DNA of 64,000 bases from Pampinifervens sp037481935 (GCF_046159715.1 NZ_JBJXCT010000002.1:1-64000); one strand, 5' to 3'; shown: positions 32,923-41,213, counted from the stretch's first letter. Made by a program: numbers and translations. The notes: a model not told the origin generated them from the sequence alone.

Positions 32923-33666
32923 TCTCCTGATAAAGCATACACCCAGAAGAAGGCAGAAAAAGGAGTAATAAAGCCACACAAGAAAAAGAAGTGGTGAGCC
33001 TATAACGCTATAAAGAGGGCTTGCACTTAGCAGTTTTACCACGATAAGTGAAAAGAGTTTATTCAGAAGCAAAAGCAAAAAGGCAACAAAGGCAGAAGCA
33101 AGGAAAACTTGCCTTCTGGGGCGAAAGTATGAAGAGTAAAGCATGCCGAGTATGGAGAAAAGAAGCATAAAGTTGAGTAGCTCTGTAAGCCTCTGATATA
33201 GGCTGCCAAGGTATGACTTGCTCAGGGCAAGCAGGGCTACTGCAAGGGATAGGACTGCTGTGTAGAGAACAAGCAGAAAAGGCATGTATACCCAGAAGAA
33301 GACCTCACTCTCTAAGGGCTTTTTCCGGTAAACAAAGCCAAAGGATATGTTGAGAGTCTTGGCAAAAGAGAGGGAAAAGTAATATGCAAGAGCAAGGGAC
33401 AGAAGCGAACCAGAGGCTCTTTTTTCGTAAATGGGCAGGAGCTTGTCAAAGACCAGCTCCGCATGAGAAGGGAAAAGACCCTTCGCATACTCATAAACCC
33501 TTACAGGTTCAAGAAGAGGCAGATACATGGACACAAAGCCAAGAAGCATTATCACAGAGCCCACAACGGTAAGAAATTGATAGGTGAGCGAGGCACTGTG
33601 ATAGCCAAGGTTTTCTCTGAAGGAATCCAGGAGGGAGAAAAGGAGAGCCCTAAAAAACCTTCGCAT
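32905..33666 (-). CDS. YihY/BrkB family membrane protein
   Basis: A 253-residue polytopic protein with about six transmembrane helices and the YihY/virulence-factor BrkB landmarks: 'FRENLGYHSASLTYQFLTVVGSVIMLLGFVSMYLPL' at the start and 'LFSLIVVKLLSASPLYSVIGSPLLFLVWLYYSFFCLLLGV' near the end. The family was once called ribonuclease BN but is membrane-bound and of unknown function. It overlaps the upstream lysine aminomutase gene by 17 nt. Confidence 0.82.
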   Translation of the reverse strand: MRRFFRALLFSLLDSFRENLGYHSASLTYQFLTVVGSVIMLLGFVSMYLPLLEPVRVYEYAKGLFPSHAELVFDKLLPIYEKRASGSLLSLALAYYFSLSFAKTLNISFGFVYRKKPLESEVFFWVYMPFLLVLYTAVLSLAVALLALSKSYLGSLYQRLTELLNFMLLFSILGMLYSSYFRPRRQVFLASAFVAFLLLLLNKLFSLIVVKLLSASPLYSVIGSPLLFLVWLYYSFFCLLLGVCFIRRLDEPL

Positions 33667-34762
33667 CTTCTATGGTGTATTTCACGTAACCGTTAATTGG
33701 GCTTTTGAAGGTGTAGGTGTTTCCCTCCCTGTGCAGTATGTAGCTGGGGCTTATGGGAACCTTTCCCTTACCGCCGGGGAGGTCTACCGCATAGGTGGGT
33801 ATTCCCATGCCCGATATTCTGCCTCTGAGAAACTCCATTATTTCAAGACCCTTCTCAAGGCTCGTTCTGAAGTGCACAGCCCCCTTGACAGGGTCACAGT
33901 GAAAGAGATACACTGGACGCACCTTTATTCTCAGAAGCTTTCTCATTAGCTCAAGCATAACCTCAGGCTTATCATTCACACCCTTTAAAAGAACTGTCTG
34001 ATTGTTAACTGGCACTCCGTGTTTCAGAAGGTTCTCAACAGCCTCTGCGGACTCTTCTGTAATCTCTGCAGGATGGTTGAAGTGTGTGTTTATCCATACA
34101 GGAGAGTGCCTTTCAAGAAGCTTCAGAAGTTCTTTATCAAAAAACCTCTGGGGTGCAAGCACGGGAAGCCTTGTGCCAATCCTTATGACTTCCACATGGG
34201 GAATTTCTCTTATTTTTGAGAGCACATAGCTCAGCTTTTCGTTGCTCACCGAAAGAGGCTCACCGCCGGAGAGGAGCACTTCCCTTACCTCTTGGTTAGC
34301 CCTCACATACTCTATAAACTTGTCAATTTCCTCCCTTGTCCTTGACCTTTCACCCTCCTGAAAAATCCTCTTTCTCATGCAGTGCCTGCAGTAGACTGCG
34401 CAGAAGGTGGTGAGGGTAAAAAGCACCCTGTCAGGGTATCTGTGCGTAAGCCCCGGGATGTCTCCCTCTTCCCTGAAGGGGTCCGGCTCTCCCATGCTCT
34501 GAACCCTTTCCTCCACCTCCACCACCCTTGGAATTGCCTGAAGCCTTATCGGGTCGCTTGGGTCGCTTGGGTTTATAAGAGAAAGGTAATAGGGCGTTAT
34601 AGCCATGGGATAGAGCCCTTCAGTGCGGTCTATGCCCTCTTCCTCTTCTGGTGTTAAATCTATGTATCTTCTTAACTCCTCCTTTGTCCTTATCCTGTTT
34701 TGCACCTGCCAGTGGTAGCTATGCCAGAGCTCCTCGGGAACATGGGAAAAAAACCTTCTCAT
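33650..34762 (-). CDS. kamA: KamA-family lysine 2,3-aminomutase (radical SAM)
   Basis: A 370-residue radical-SAM, PLP-dependent enzyme. The 4Fe-4S motif C-A-V-Y-C-R-H-C gives Cys121, Cys125 and Cys128. 'RKRIFQEGERSRTREEIDKFIEYVRANQEVREVLLSGGEPLSVSN' and 'VRPVYLFHCDPVKGAVHFRTSLEKGLEIMEFLRGRISGMGIPTYAVDLPGGKGKVP' are KamA blocks, the latter with the substrate-binding Asp. It forms beta-lysine from lysine, which may serve as an osmolyte precursor or in modification; an EpmB-type role on elongation factor P is less likely given length. It is divergent from cobB with 24 nt between the starts. Confidence 0.92.
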   Translation of the reverse strand: MRRFFSHVPEELWHSYHWQVQNRIRTKEELRRYIDLTPEEEEGIDRTEGLYPMAITPYYLSLINPSDPSDPIRLQAIPRVVEVEERVQSMGEPDPFREEGDIPGLTHRYPDRVLFTLTTFCAVYCRHCMRKRIFQEGERSRTREEIDKFIEYVRANQEVREVLLSGGEPLSVSNEKLSYVLSKIREIPHVEVIRIGTRLPVLAPQRFFDKELLKLLERHSPVWINTHFNHPAEITEESAEAVENLLKHGVPVNNQTVLLKGVNDKPEVMLELMRKLLRIKVRPVYLFHCDPVKGAVHFRTSLEKGLEIMEFLRGRISGMGIPTYAVDLPGGKGKVPISPSYILHREGNTYTFKSPINGYVKYTIEDAKVF

Positions 34763-34786
34763 GGCAGAGATATAATTATCTCACAT

Positions 34787-35476
34787 ATGAAACTTGCTGT
34801 CCTCACTGGTGCAGGCATATCTGCAGAAAGCGGTATTCCCACCTTCAGAGGAAAAGATGGTCTCTGGAGAAATTTCAGACCTGAGGAACTGGCAACTCCG
34901 GAGGCTTTTGCAAGAAATCCTGTGCTTGTGTGGGAGTGGTATCTTTGGAGAAGGAGTATAATCGCAAAAGCGGAGCCAAATGAAGGACACATGGTCCTTG
35001 TAGAGCTTGAAAGAAGGCTTGGCGATGGCTTTTTGCTCATAACCCAGAATGTGGATGGGCTTCATCAAAAGGCGGGCTCACAGAGGATTGTGGAACTGCA
35101 TGGAAACATATGGAAAGTCAGATGTCTTGCCTGCGGGCTTGTGTATTACGATTACAGAACCTCTTATGAGGACCTTCCACCCAAGTGCAGAGGATGTGGT
35201 GGTCTTATCCGTCCTCACGTGGTCTGGTTTGGAGAAAGCCTCCCAGAGAATGCTCTCAGCACCGCTTACCTGTGGGCTCAATCATGCCAGGTATTTGTAT
35301 CCATAGGCACATCTGCAGTGGTATATCCCGCGGCAGAGCTTCCCTTCATAGCCAAGAGGTATGGCGCAAAGGTCATAGAAATAAACCCAGAAAGCACGCC
35401 CCTTTCTTCCATAGCGGATGTTATAATTAGAGAGCCAGCCAGCACAGGCGTAAAAAAACTTCTGGAGGTCTTATGA
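34787..35476 (+). CDS. cobB: NAD-dependent sirtuin deacylase (class III)
   Basis: A 229-residue sirtuin that removes acyl groups from lysines using NAD+. It has 'GAGISAESGIPTFRG' at 8-22, 'TQNVDGLHQKAG' at 86-97, the catalytic His105 in E-L-H-G and four zinc cysteines (113, 116, 134, 137). Tyr52 and Arg55 (Y-L-W-R) are the class III (Sirt5/CobB-like) pair that permits succinyl or malonyl substrates. ATG at 34787 gives the canonical N-terminus. There is no Shine-Dalgarno; TATAAT at 34771-34776 ends 10 nt upstream. The stop overlaps thyX by ATGA. Confidence 0.93.
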   Translation: MKLAVLTGAGISAESGIPTFRGKDGLWRNFRPEELATPEAFARNPVLVWEWYLWRRSIIAKAEPNEGHMVLVELERRLGDGFLLITQNVDGLHQKAGSQRIVELHGNIWKVRCLACGLVYYDYRTSYEDLPPKCRGCGGLIRPHVVWFGESLPENALSTAYLWAQSCQVFVSIGTSAVVYPAAELPFIAKRYGAKVIEINPESTPLSSIADVIIREPASTGVKKLLEVL

Positions 35477-36402
35477 AGATTCACCTGATGGGTTCTGACC
35501 AAAGGATTGTTAGGTGTGCACGTGTTTCTTTTGGTAAAGATGAAGAGGTTGACAGGGAAAGAGACACAAGGCTCATAAAATACCTTCTTCAGCACAGGCA
35601 TGCTTCGCCCTTTGAACATGTGGTTATTGCCTTTGAGGGCAGCAGGGAACTATGGCTCAGCATACTCAATAAACTTCCAAGCCCTGCGGTGCAGGTTTAT
35701 TATTCTGGAGGATACCTGTGGGTAAACCTCAGAAACTACATAAATGCTGTGGAGCTATTCCCGCCAGAGGTTGAAGGTCTCCTCTGCGAAAGATTGCCGG
35801 CAACAACTGCAATCATGAGGGGTAAAGAACCGGATGGCTACTCCACAGATACAGCCTACATGAAGGAAAGAAGAGAAACCTCCTCCGGCTGGGTAGGTCT
35901 TGTGGACAGCCTTGAGCTGGGGACGGATATGGACTACTATGCCTTTGTGGTGGAGTGTCCCCTCTTTGTTGCCCGCCAGTGGCACAGGCACAGGTTTGGC
36001 TCCTACAACGAGGTTAGCAGAAGGTATGTGAGCTACGAGCCTGAATTTTACGTTCCTGAGTATCTGAGAAAACAGGCAAAGAGCAACAAACAGGCTTCCC
36101 TTGAAGAACCTGTGGAGGAGCCATGGAACTCCCTTTTCCTCAAAAAGATAAGGTGGTATATACAGGACCTTCAAGAGCTATACAGGGCAATGACAGAAAA
36201 GGGAATTGCAAGGGAGCTGGCAAGGGGCATACTGCCCCAGTTTATGAAGACAAGGTTTTACTGGACCGTTCCCAGAGTATCTCTTGACAACTTTATAAGC
36301 CTGAGAACCCATGAGGGTGCGCAGAAGGAGATAAGAGAGTTTGCAATGGCTATAAAGGAGCTCGTGGGTTACAGAGGAAGCGATAAAAGCCTCAGACTGT
36401 AG
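35473..36402 (+). CDS. thyX: FAD-dependent thymidylate synthase, with a central insertion
   Basis: ThyX methylates dUMP using methylenetetrahydrofolate, FAD and NADPH. The signature R-H-R-F-G-S-Y-N-E-V-S-R-R-Y is at 172-185, and the C-terminus has 'RFYWTVPRVSLDNFISLRTHEGAQKEIREFAMAIKE'. The 309-residue protein is longer than the usual 220-250. The extra length lies between H-A-S-P-F-E-H at 43-49 and the signature, about 100 residues that should be roughly 10 in Thermotoga-type ThyX. The frame is continuous and the codon use similar, so it is probably a lineage-specific insertion. It overlaps cobB by 4 nt and convergent rpmA by 11 nt. Confidence 0.92.
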   Translation: MKIHLMGSDQRIVRCARVSFGKDEEVDRERDTRLIKYLLQHRHASPFEHVVIAFEGSRELWLSILNKLPSPAVQVYYSGGYLWVNLRNYINAVELFPPEVEGLLCERLPATTAIMRGKEPDGYSTDTAYMKERRETSSGWVGLVDSLELGTDMDYYAFVVECPLFVARQWHRHRFGSYNEVSRRYVSYEPEFYVPEYLRKQAKSNKQASLEEPVEEPWNSLFLKKIRWYIQDLQELYRAMTEKGIARELARGILPQFMKTRFYWTVPRVSLDNFISLRTHEGAQKEIREFAMAIKELVGYRGSDKSLRL

Positions 36403-36658
36403 CAGCCTCCAGAGGAAGGACGCTTACTACCTTTTTATTTCTTCTGCTTTCAAACTTAACAACGCCATCAACCAGAGCAAAGAGGGTGAAGTCCGAACCC
36501 ATACCCACATTTACGCCGGGATAAACCTTTGTCCCTCTCTGTCTTATGAGAATATTTCCTGCCCTGACAAGCTGACCATCATGCCTCTTTACGCCAAGCC
36601 TTTTGGAATGACTGTCCCTTCCGTTTCTTGTTGAACCTCCACTTGCCTTGGATGCCAT
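36392..36658 (-). CDS. rpmA: 50S ribosomal protein L27
   Basis: An 88-residue ribosomal protein at the peptidyl-transferase centre. It opens M-A-S-K-A-S-G-G-S-T-R-N-G-R-D-S with the conserved 'SKRLGVKRHDGQLVRAGNILIRQRGTKVYPGVNVGMGSDFTLFA' block. There is no long N-terminal extension of the Firmicute type. It follows rplU with almost no gap in the usual L21-L27 order, and overlaps the convergent thyX by 11 nt. Confidence 0.97.
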   Translation of the reverse strand: MASKASGGSTRNGRDSHSKRLGVKRHDGQLVRAGNILIRQRGTKVYPGVNVGMGSDFTLFALVDGVVKFESRRNKKVVSVLPLEAATV

Positions 36659-36659
36659 A

Positions 36660-36959
36660 TCAGACCTCCTTTATATCCTTTATCAGTATCTCTGTGTAAG
36701 GCTGTCTGTGTCCTCTCCAGCGTTTGTAGTTCTTTTTTGCCCTGAACTTGAAGACGGTGACTTTCCTTTGTCTGTCGTGGGAAAGAACCTCAGCCACAAC
36801 CCTACCCTTACCAAGCTCTACAGAGCCGTCTTCTTTTCTCAAAAGTATGGGGGTTAACTCGATGGTTGAGCCAGCATCGTAGGGCAACCTCTCTACCCTC
36901 AATTTCAGACCCTTTTCAACCTTATACTGTTTTCCACCTGTTTCTATAATTGCGTACAT
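36660..36959 (-). CDS. rplU: 50S ribosomal protein L21
   Basis: A 99-residue ribosomal protein starting 'MYAIIETGGKQYKVEKG' and ending in the L21 basic block 'VTVFKFRAKKNYKRWRGHRQPYTEI'. The frame is open further upstream but that extension is low-complexity and runs across the preceding lipoprotein gene in another frame, so ATG at 36959 is the start. It forms an operon with rpmA. A terminator hairpin for the upstream lipoprotein lies between, so this operon probably has its own promoter in or near 36960-37010, which I could not define. Confidence 0.96.
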   Translation of the reverse strand: MYAIIETGGKQYKVEKGLKLRVERLPYDAGSTIELTPILLRKEDGSVELGKGRVVAEVLSHDRQRKVTVFKFRAKKNYKRWRGHRQPYTEILIKDIKEV

Positions 36960-36983
36960 CCTACCTCTCCGAAAGAAAAAGCT

Positions 36984-37011
36984 AAAAAAACGCAAGGGGG
37001 GCAATGCCCCC
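36984..37011 (-). terminator. Intrinsic terminator of the lipoprotein gene
   Basis: On the minus strand, GGGGGC-ATT-GCCCCC (37011-36996) is followed by CTTGCG and seven T (36990-36984), a classical rho-independent terminator just after the lipoprotein stop and ahead of rplU. Confidence 0.75.
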
Positions 37012-37017
37012 AGGTTT

Positions 37018-37242
37018 TTATTTCTTCTGCTCTCCTGCGGGCTGCTGCTGTTCTGCAGGCTTCTGCTCTGCAGGTTGCTGCTGTTGCTGCTGTTGCTCCG
37101 CAGGCTGTGCAGGCTGAGCTGGCTGTGCAGGCTGCTCCTGTGCAGGCTGAGCTGGCTGTGCAGGCTGTTCAGCAGGCTTTTGCTGGCAGGATGCTGCCAG
37201 GAGTGCAAGGCTTGCAACTCCGAGTGCTATGAACTTCCTCAT
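37018..37242 (-). CDS. Low-complexity Pro/Ala/Gln-rich lipoprotein
   Basis: A 74-residue protein with a lipoprotein signal (L-L-A-A-S-C, lipid-attached Cys at residue 19). The mature part is almost entirely Q, P, A, E and K in repeats of Pro-Ala-Gln-Pro-Ala-Gln type plus a poly-Gln run. It is probably an anchored, extended spacer or a short periplasmic lipoprotein of unknown role. A promoter (37265-37294), Shine-Dalgarno (AAGGAGG) and terminator bracket it as a separate transcript. Its repeats make it prone to length change. Confidence 0.7.
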   Translation of the reverse strand: MRKFIALGVASLALLAASCQQKPAEQPAQPAQPAQEQPAQPAQPAQPAEQQQQQQQPAEQKPAEQQQPAGEQKK

Positions 37243-37264
37243 TTTAGCTACCTCCTTTATAGGT

Positions 37265-37294
37265 TATATAAGCTAACATTATACAGCCTGTCAA
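37265..37294 (-). promoter_or_regulatory. Sigma-70 promoter of the lipoprotein gene
   Basis: On the minus strand TTGACA (37294-37289), 18-bp spacer and TATATA (37270-37265), followed by AAGGAGG and the ATG at 37242. The -35 overlaps the stop codon of the upstream peroxiredoxin gene. Confidence 0.6.
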
Positions 37295-37767
37295 GTTAGA
37301 CTGTCAAGTTCCTTGAGAAGGGACCCTACGTGCCCCTTTGCCTTTACATTGTAGAGAGCCTTTAATATCTTACCCTCTGGAGCTATCACAAAAGTGCTCC
37401 TGATAACACCCTCTGTTTCCTTCCCATACATCTTCTTTTTGCCATAAGCTCCATAAGCCCTCAAGACCTCTTTTTTAGGGTCGCTGAGAAGGGTAAAGTT
37501 CAGTCCGTATTTTTCCCTGAACTTTCTATGGGACTGAACACTGTCTGGGCTTATACCTACCACCCTGAAACCTTTTGACTTCAGGCTGTTGAGGTTATCT
37601 CTGAAATCACATGCCTCCTGAGTGCAACCCGGAGTGTCATCCTTTGGGTAAAAGTAAAGTATGAGTGGCGAAGAAAGAAGGTCTTTAAGGCAAAACCTTC
37701 CTTCCCTTCCTTCTTCATCTATTCCTTCAAGACAGAACTCTGGAGCAAGGTCTCCTTCTTTCAGCAT
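37291..37767 (-). CDS. bcp: Peroxiredoxin of the Bcp/PrxQ family
   Basis: A 158-residue thioredoxin-fold peroxidase. The peroxidatic Cys48 and the resolving Cys53 lie in T-P-G-C-T-Q-E-A-C, the PrxQ arrangement. Other landmarks are 'LYFYPKDDTPG', 'GFRVVGISPDSVQSHRKFREKYGLNFTLLSDP' and 'IRSTFVIAPEGKI'. It reduces hydrogen peroxide and alkyl hydroperoxides with thioredoxin. ATG at 37767 matches the family start; an upstream in-frame GTG would add 20 unrelated residues. No Shine-Dalgarno; TATAAT at 37779-37774 is 6 nt upstream. It follows the cfiA terminator hairpin. Confidence 0.92.
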   Translation of the reverse strand: MLKEGDLAPEFCLEGIDEEGREGRFCLKDLLSSPLILYFYPKDDTPGCTQEACDFRDNLNSLKSKGFRVVGISPDSVQSHRKFREKYGLNFTLLSDPKKEVLRAYGAYGKKKMYGKETEGVIRSTFVIAPEGKILKALYNVKAKGHVGSLLKELDSLT

Positions 37768-37784
37768 GCTAATATTATACGACA

Positions 37785-37806
37785 GGTGGGGGGACCTGCC
37801 CCCACC
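37785..37806 (-). terminator. Hairpin downstream of cfiA
   Basis: On the minus strand GGTGGGGG and CCCCCACC arms (37806-37785) pair around a 6-nt loop, 5 nt after the cfiA stop. No T-run follows, because the peroxiredoxin -10 comes next, so termination may be partial. Confidence 0.45.
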
Positions 37807-37810
37807 ATTC

Positions 37811-39772
37811 TCATCCGTATGTGTCACCTTCGGGTTTAACTGCCTCTATCCTCAGGAGAGCATCATCGGGAGTTACATTGTCCCCGGGCTTTACGAATAT
37901 CTTCTTGACCACGCCCGTTATGGGAGCATGTATTTCATTTTCCATCTTCATGGCTTCCACTATGGCTACCGTCTGTCCTTCAGAAACTGGCTGACCTTCC
38001 TGCACGAGAACCCTGACCACCCTTCCGGGCATGGGTGCAGTGGCGTCTCCGGGCTGGGTTGCTTTTGGTATGCCCTTTTCCTCCGCCTGAGCCACAGCCT
38101 GAGGCACACCTCCAGAGGGTATGGCTTCAAGCTGAGGAGTTAGCTGGACTTCCTCCAGTCTTCCGTCAACCCTCACATAGTATTTTCTTGGTTTTCCTGG
38201 TTCAGCGTGGGCGCTCACGCCCTCAACTTTAACTTTGAACTTCTCACCATGGTATATAACCTCAAACTCCACAGGGGCTGCGCCGGGGACAGTGCCGGGT
38301 TTTACCTCTGTGGCTTCTGCAAGCTCTTCCATAGGCTCTGCCACCAGTTCTCCCTTCTCCCTTGCCGCAAGAAAGTCCTTTGCCTGCATGGGGAAAAGGG
38401 CATACAGAAGCACCTCTTCATCTGTGGGCTCCTTTCCAAGAAGGGCCCTTGTCTCCTCGTAGGCCCTGTCCCAGTCAGTGGGGTCTGCAAGGTCTGCAGC
38501 CCTTATGGAAAAGTCTGGCTCTTTTCCTGGTCCCAGTATTTTCTCAGCCAGTTCTCTGGAAATTGGACCCGGTGGCTTTCCGTATTTGCCCTCCACGTAG
38601 TCTCTGACTTCCTTGGTTATTACCTTGTATCTTTCACCGGATATTACATTCAGAACTGCCTGAACACCCACTATCTGAGAAGAGGGAGTCAGCAGCGGCG
38701 GATATCCAAGGTCTCTTTCCACGTTTGGAACCTCTTCAAGAGCCTCCTCTATCTTATCTATGGCGTTTGCTTCTATGAGCTGAGCTACCATGTTGGATAT
38801 CATTCCACCCGGTATCTTGTGTATAAGCACCTTGGCGTTCACGCCTGCGTATTCCGTCTCATACTTTTTGTATTTTTTGCGTATCTGCTTCGTAATCTCG
38901 GCACATTCTTCTATTTTCTTTAGGTCCAGTCCCGTGTCAAAGGGTGTGCCCTCCAGCATGGCAACAACGGACTCCGTTGCGGGGTGGGATGAACCAAAGG
39001 CGAGGGGTGAAAGGACTGTGTCCACCATGTCCACGCCAGCCAGTATGGCCATCATGTGGTTTACTATGGCTGTTCCGCTCATGTCGTGGTTGTGAAGAAG
39101 AACTGGGAGCCTTCCACCAGTAGCTTCTTTTATCCTCTTTATGATGGTGTAGGTCTCAAGGGGCATGATTATGCCCGTTGCATCCTTAAAAGACAGCCAG
39201 TCCGCACCCATCTCCGCAATCTCGAGGGCATACTCCACCCACTTTTCTATGGTATGAACTGGGCTCCTTGTGTAGCTTATCTCTGCGTGGGCTTCCCCGC
39301 CCAGCTCCTTTATTGCCCTCACTGCAGTCTGTATATTTCTGTTGTCGTTGAGGGCATCAAAGACCCTGAAGACGGTTATACCGTTGGCAATAGACCTTTC
39401 CACAAACTTGTAGACCAGTTTGTCAGACTTGGGCCTGTATCCCACGATATTCTGACCCCTGAAAAGCATCTGCAGTTTAGTGTTTGGCATGACCTCCTTT
39501 ATGCGCCTGAGCCTTTCCCATGGGTCCTCTTTCAGGTATCTCAGGCAAACGTCATAAGTGGCACCGCCCCACACCTCAACCGCATAGAAGCCCACCTTGT
39601 CCAGCTTTTCACACAGGGGAAGAAGGTCATCGGTTCGCACGCGCGTTGCCAGCTTGCACTGCTGTCCGTCTCTTGGTGTGAGGTCTGTGATAAGTATCTT
39701 TTTCTTGAAGCCAGACCTTTCCAGCTCCTTGAGCTGTGCCTGAATCTCTTCCATTATCTCCACAGCCTGCAT
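37811..39772 (-). CDS. cfiA: 2-oxoglutarate carboxylase large subunit (carboxyltransferase and biotin carrier)
   Basis: A 653-residue protein of the pyruvate-carboxylase/oxaloacetate-decarboxylase alpha group: an HMGL-like carboxyltransferase domain (about 20-300: 'ILITDLTPRDGQQCKLATRVRTDDL', metal-site 'LLHNHDMSGTAIVNHMM'), a conserved carboxylase domain (about 300-480) and a C-terminal biotinyl domain with E-A-M-K-M-E-N-E (modified Lys near 609). With cfiB it carboxylates 2-oxoglutarate to oxalosuccinate in the reductive TCA cycle of Hydrogenobacter; I assign this over pyruvate carboxylase because length and recalled sequence fit CfiA closely. It lies 12 nt after cfiB, with a strong AAAGGAGG. 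Confidence 0.87.
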   Translation of the reverse strand: MQAVEIMEEIQAQLKELERSGFKKKILITDLTPRDGQQCKLATRVRTDDLLPLCEKLDKVGFYAVEVWGGATYDVCLRYLKEDPWERLRRIKEVMPNTKLQMLFRGQNIVGYRPKSDKLVYKFVERSIANGITVFRVFDALNDNRNIQTAVRAIKELGGEAHAEISYTRSPVHTIEKWVEYALEIAEMGADWLSFKDATGIIMPLETYTIIKRIKEATGGRLPVLLHNHDMSGTAIVNHMMAILAGVDMVDTVLSPLAFGSSHPATESVVAMLEGTPFDTGLDLKKIEECAEITKQIRKKYKKYETEYAGVNAKVLIHKIPGGMISNMVAQLIEANAIDKIEEALEEVPNVERDLGYPPLLTPSSQIVGVQAVLNVISGERYKVITKEVRDYVEGKYGKPPGPISRELAEKILGPGKEPDFSIRAADLADPTDWDRAYEETRALLGKEPTDEEVLLYALFPMQAKDFLAAREKGELVAEPMEELAEATEVKPGTVPGAAPVEFEVIYHGEKFKVKVEGVSAHAEPGKPRKYYVRVDGRLEEVQLTPQLEAIPSGGVPQAVAQAEEKGIPKATQPGDATAPMPGRVVRVLVQEGQPVSEGQTVAIVEAMKMENEIHAPITGVVKKIFVKPGDNVTPDDALLRIEAVKPEGDTYG

Positions 39773-39784
39773 GCCTTACCTCCT

Positions 39785-41203
39785 TTAGAGTCCATGGTAT
39801 GCGGCTATAGCCGCAGATATAAAGGCTACAAAATCTTCCTTGTTTCTCACCTCCTCATACTCAAAGAGATGAGGATGTGTTTCAAGATATTTTGTGTTAA
39901 ATCTGCCTGCCCTGAAATCTGGGTCTTTCATGATTTCTATGAGAAGTGGTATGGTGGTTTTTATGCCCGTTATCTCATAGGTCTCAAGGGCCGCCTTCAT
40001 TCTGTCTATGGCAACTTCCCACTGGGGTGCCCAGACTATGAGCTTGGCTATCATGGAATCATAATAGGGTGAAATCTCATATCCCCTTGATGCGGCGTGC
40101 TCTACTCTTATGCCAAAGCCACCGGGAGCATAGTATCTCTCTATGGTCCCTATGCTGGGGGCAAAGTTCTTCTTGGGGTCTTCTGCGTTTATCCTGACCT
40201 CTATGGAGTAACCGTTGAACTTTATATCCTCCTGTCGGTATCTAAGTGGCTCACCCGCTGCAATCCTGAGCTGCCACTTAACTATGTCCACTCCTGTTAT
40301 CATCTCGGAGACAGGATGCTCCACCTGAATACGGGTGTTCATCTCAATAAAGTATATGTTGCCCTTCTCATCCGCCACAAACTCCATAGTGCCGGCGCTG
40401 TAATAACCAATCTCTTTTGCCGCCTGTGCCACAAGCTCACCGTAATAAGCCCTCTTGCCGGGTGTTAAGAGGAGCGAGGGTGCGATTTCCACCAGCTTCT
40501 GGTTCCTCCTCTGTATAGAGCAGTCCCTTTCTCCAAGGTGTATCACATTTCCATATTTGTCTCCCAGCACCTGAAACTCTATGTGGTGTGGGTTTTCTAT
40601 GTATTTTTCAAGAAGAAGGTCTCCCCTTCCAAAGGCCTTCAGAGCTTCGTTGTAAGCACTTTCGTAGTTTTTCAGAAGCTCTTCTTCATTCCTGCATATC
40701 CTTATACCTCTTCCACCTCCACCTGCAGAGGCCTTCAGAAGCACGGGATAGCCTATCTCCCTGGCGATGTGCCTTGCCTCCTGTTCATCTTTGAGTATTC
40801 CATCGCTCCCCGGCACAGTGGGAAGCCCGGCCTTTTTGGCTATTTCCTTTGACCTTGCCTTGTCTCCCATAAGCTCTATGACCTTCCAGTGAGGACCTAT
40901 GAAGTTTATGCCCTTCTCCTCGCAGAGCCTTGCAAAGTTTTCATTCTCTGCAAGAAAGCCGTATCCGGGGTGGATGGCGTCCGCACCCACTTCAAGGGCA
41001 AGGTCCACGATACGCTCTGCGTTCAGGTAGGTGTCCAGCGGGTTGACCCCTATCATGTAGGCTTCGTCCGCCATCTTCACATGCCTTGCGGTAGACTCTA
41101 TTTCGTTGTATATGGCGACGGTGCGTATACCCAGCTCCTTGCAGGCTCTTATGACCCTGCAGGCTATCTCACCCCTGTTGGCGATAAGAACCTTATTAAA
41201 CAT
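39785..41203 (-). CDS. cfiB: 2-oxoglutarate carboxylase small subunit (biotin carboxylase)
   Basis: A 472-residue biotin carboxylase that carboxylates the biotin on CfiA with ATP and bicarbonate. It begins 'KVLIANRGEIACRVIRACKELG', has the ATP-grasp glycine loop 'LLKASAGGGGRGIRI', the active-site 'GERDCSIQRRNQKLVEIAPS' and 'FIEMNTRIQVEHPVSEMITG'. Both its length and its C-terminus (K-E-D-F-V-A-F-I-S) agree with my recollection of the Hydrogenobacter CfiB. It is the second gene of an OsmC-cfiB-cfiA operon, 10 nt after the OsmC stop, with AGGAGG before the ATG. Confidence 0.89.
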   Translation of the reverse strand: MFNKVLIANRGEIACRVIRACKELGIRTVAIYNEIESTARHVKMADEAYMIGVNPLDTYLNAERIVDLALEVGADAIHPGYGFLAENENFARLCEEKGINFIGPHWKVIELMGDKARSKEIAKKAGLPTVPGSDGILKDEQEARHIAREIGYPVLLKASAGGGGRGIRICRNEEELLKNYESAYNEALKAFGRGDLLLEKYIENPHHIEFQVLGDKYGNVIHLGERDCSIQRRNQKLVEIAPSLLLTPGKRAYYGELVAQAAKEIGYYSAGTMEFVADEKGNIYFIEMNTRIQVEHPVSEMITGVDIVKWQLRIAAGEPLRYRQEDIKFNGYSIEVRINAEDPKKNFAPSIGTIERYYAPGGFGIRVEHAASRGYEISPYYDSMIAKLIVWAPQWEVAIDRMKAALETYEITGIKTTIPLLIEIMKDPDFRAGRFNTKYLETHPHLFEYEEVRNKEDFVAFISAAIAAYHGL

Positions 41204-41213
41204 GCCCTGCCTC

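Noticed and set aside
34550..34575. Tandem 9-bp repeat in kamA
   Set aside because: It encodes the Asp-Pro-x-Asp-Pro repeat found in the normal lysine aminomutase N-terminal region, so it is an ordinary protein motif.
36960..37217. N-terminal extension of ribosomal protein L21
   Set aside because: The added residues are low-complexity, antisense-free but out of frame with the lipoprotein gene and cross a terminator; the standard L21 start is at 36959.
39056..40072. Long open frame on the plus strand (338 codons) across the cfi genes
   Set aside because: It is antisense to two strongly supported carboxylase genes and its translation looks non-protein-like (Cys/Tyr/His-rich), so it is a codon-bias shadow.
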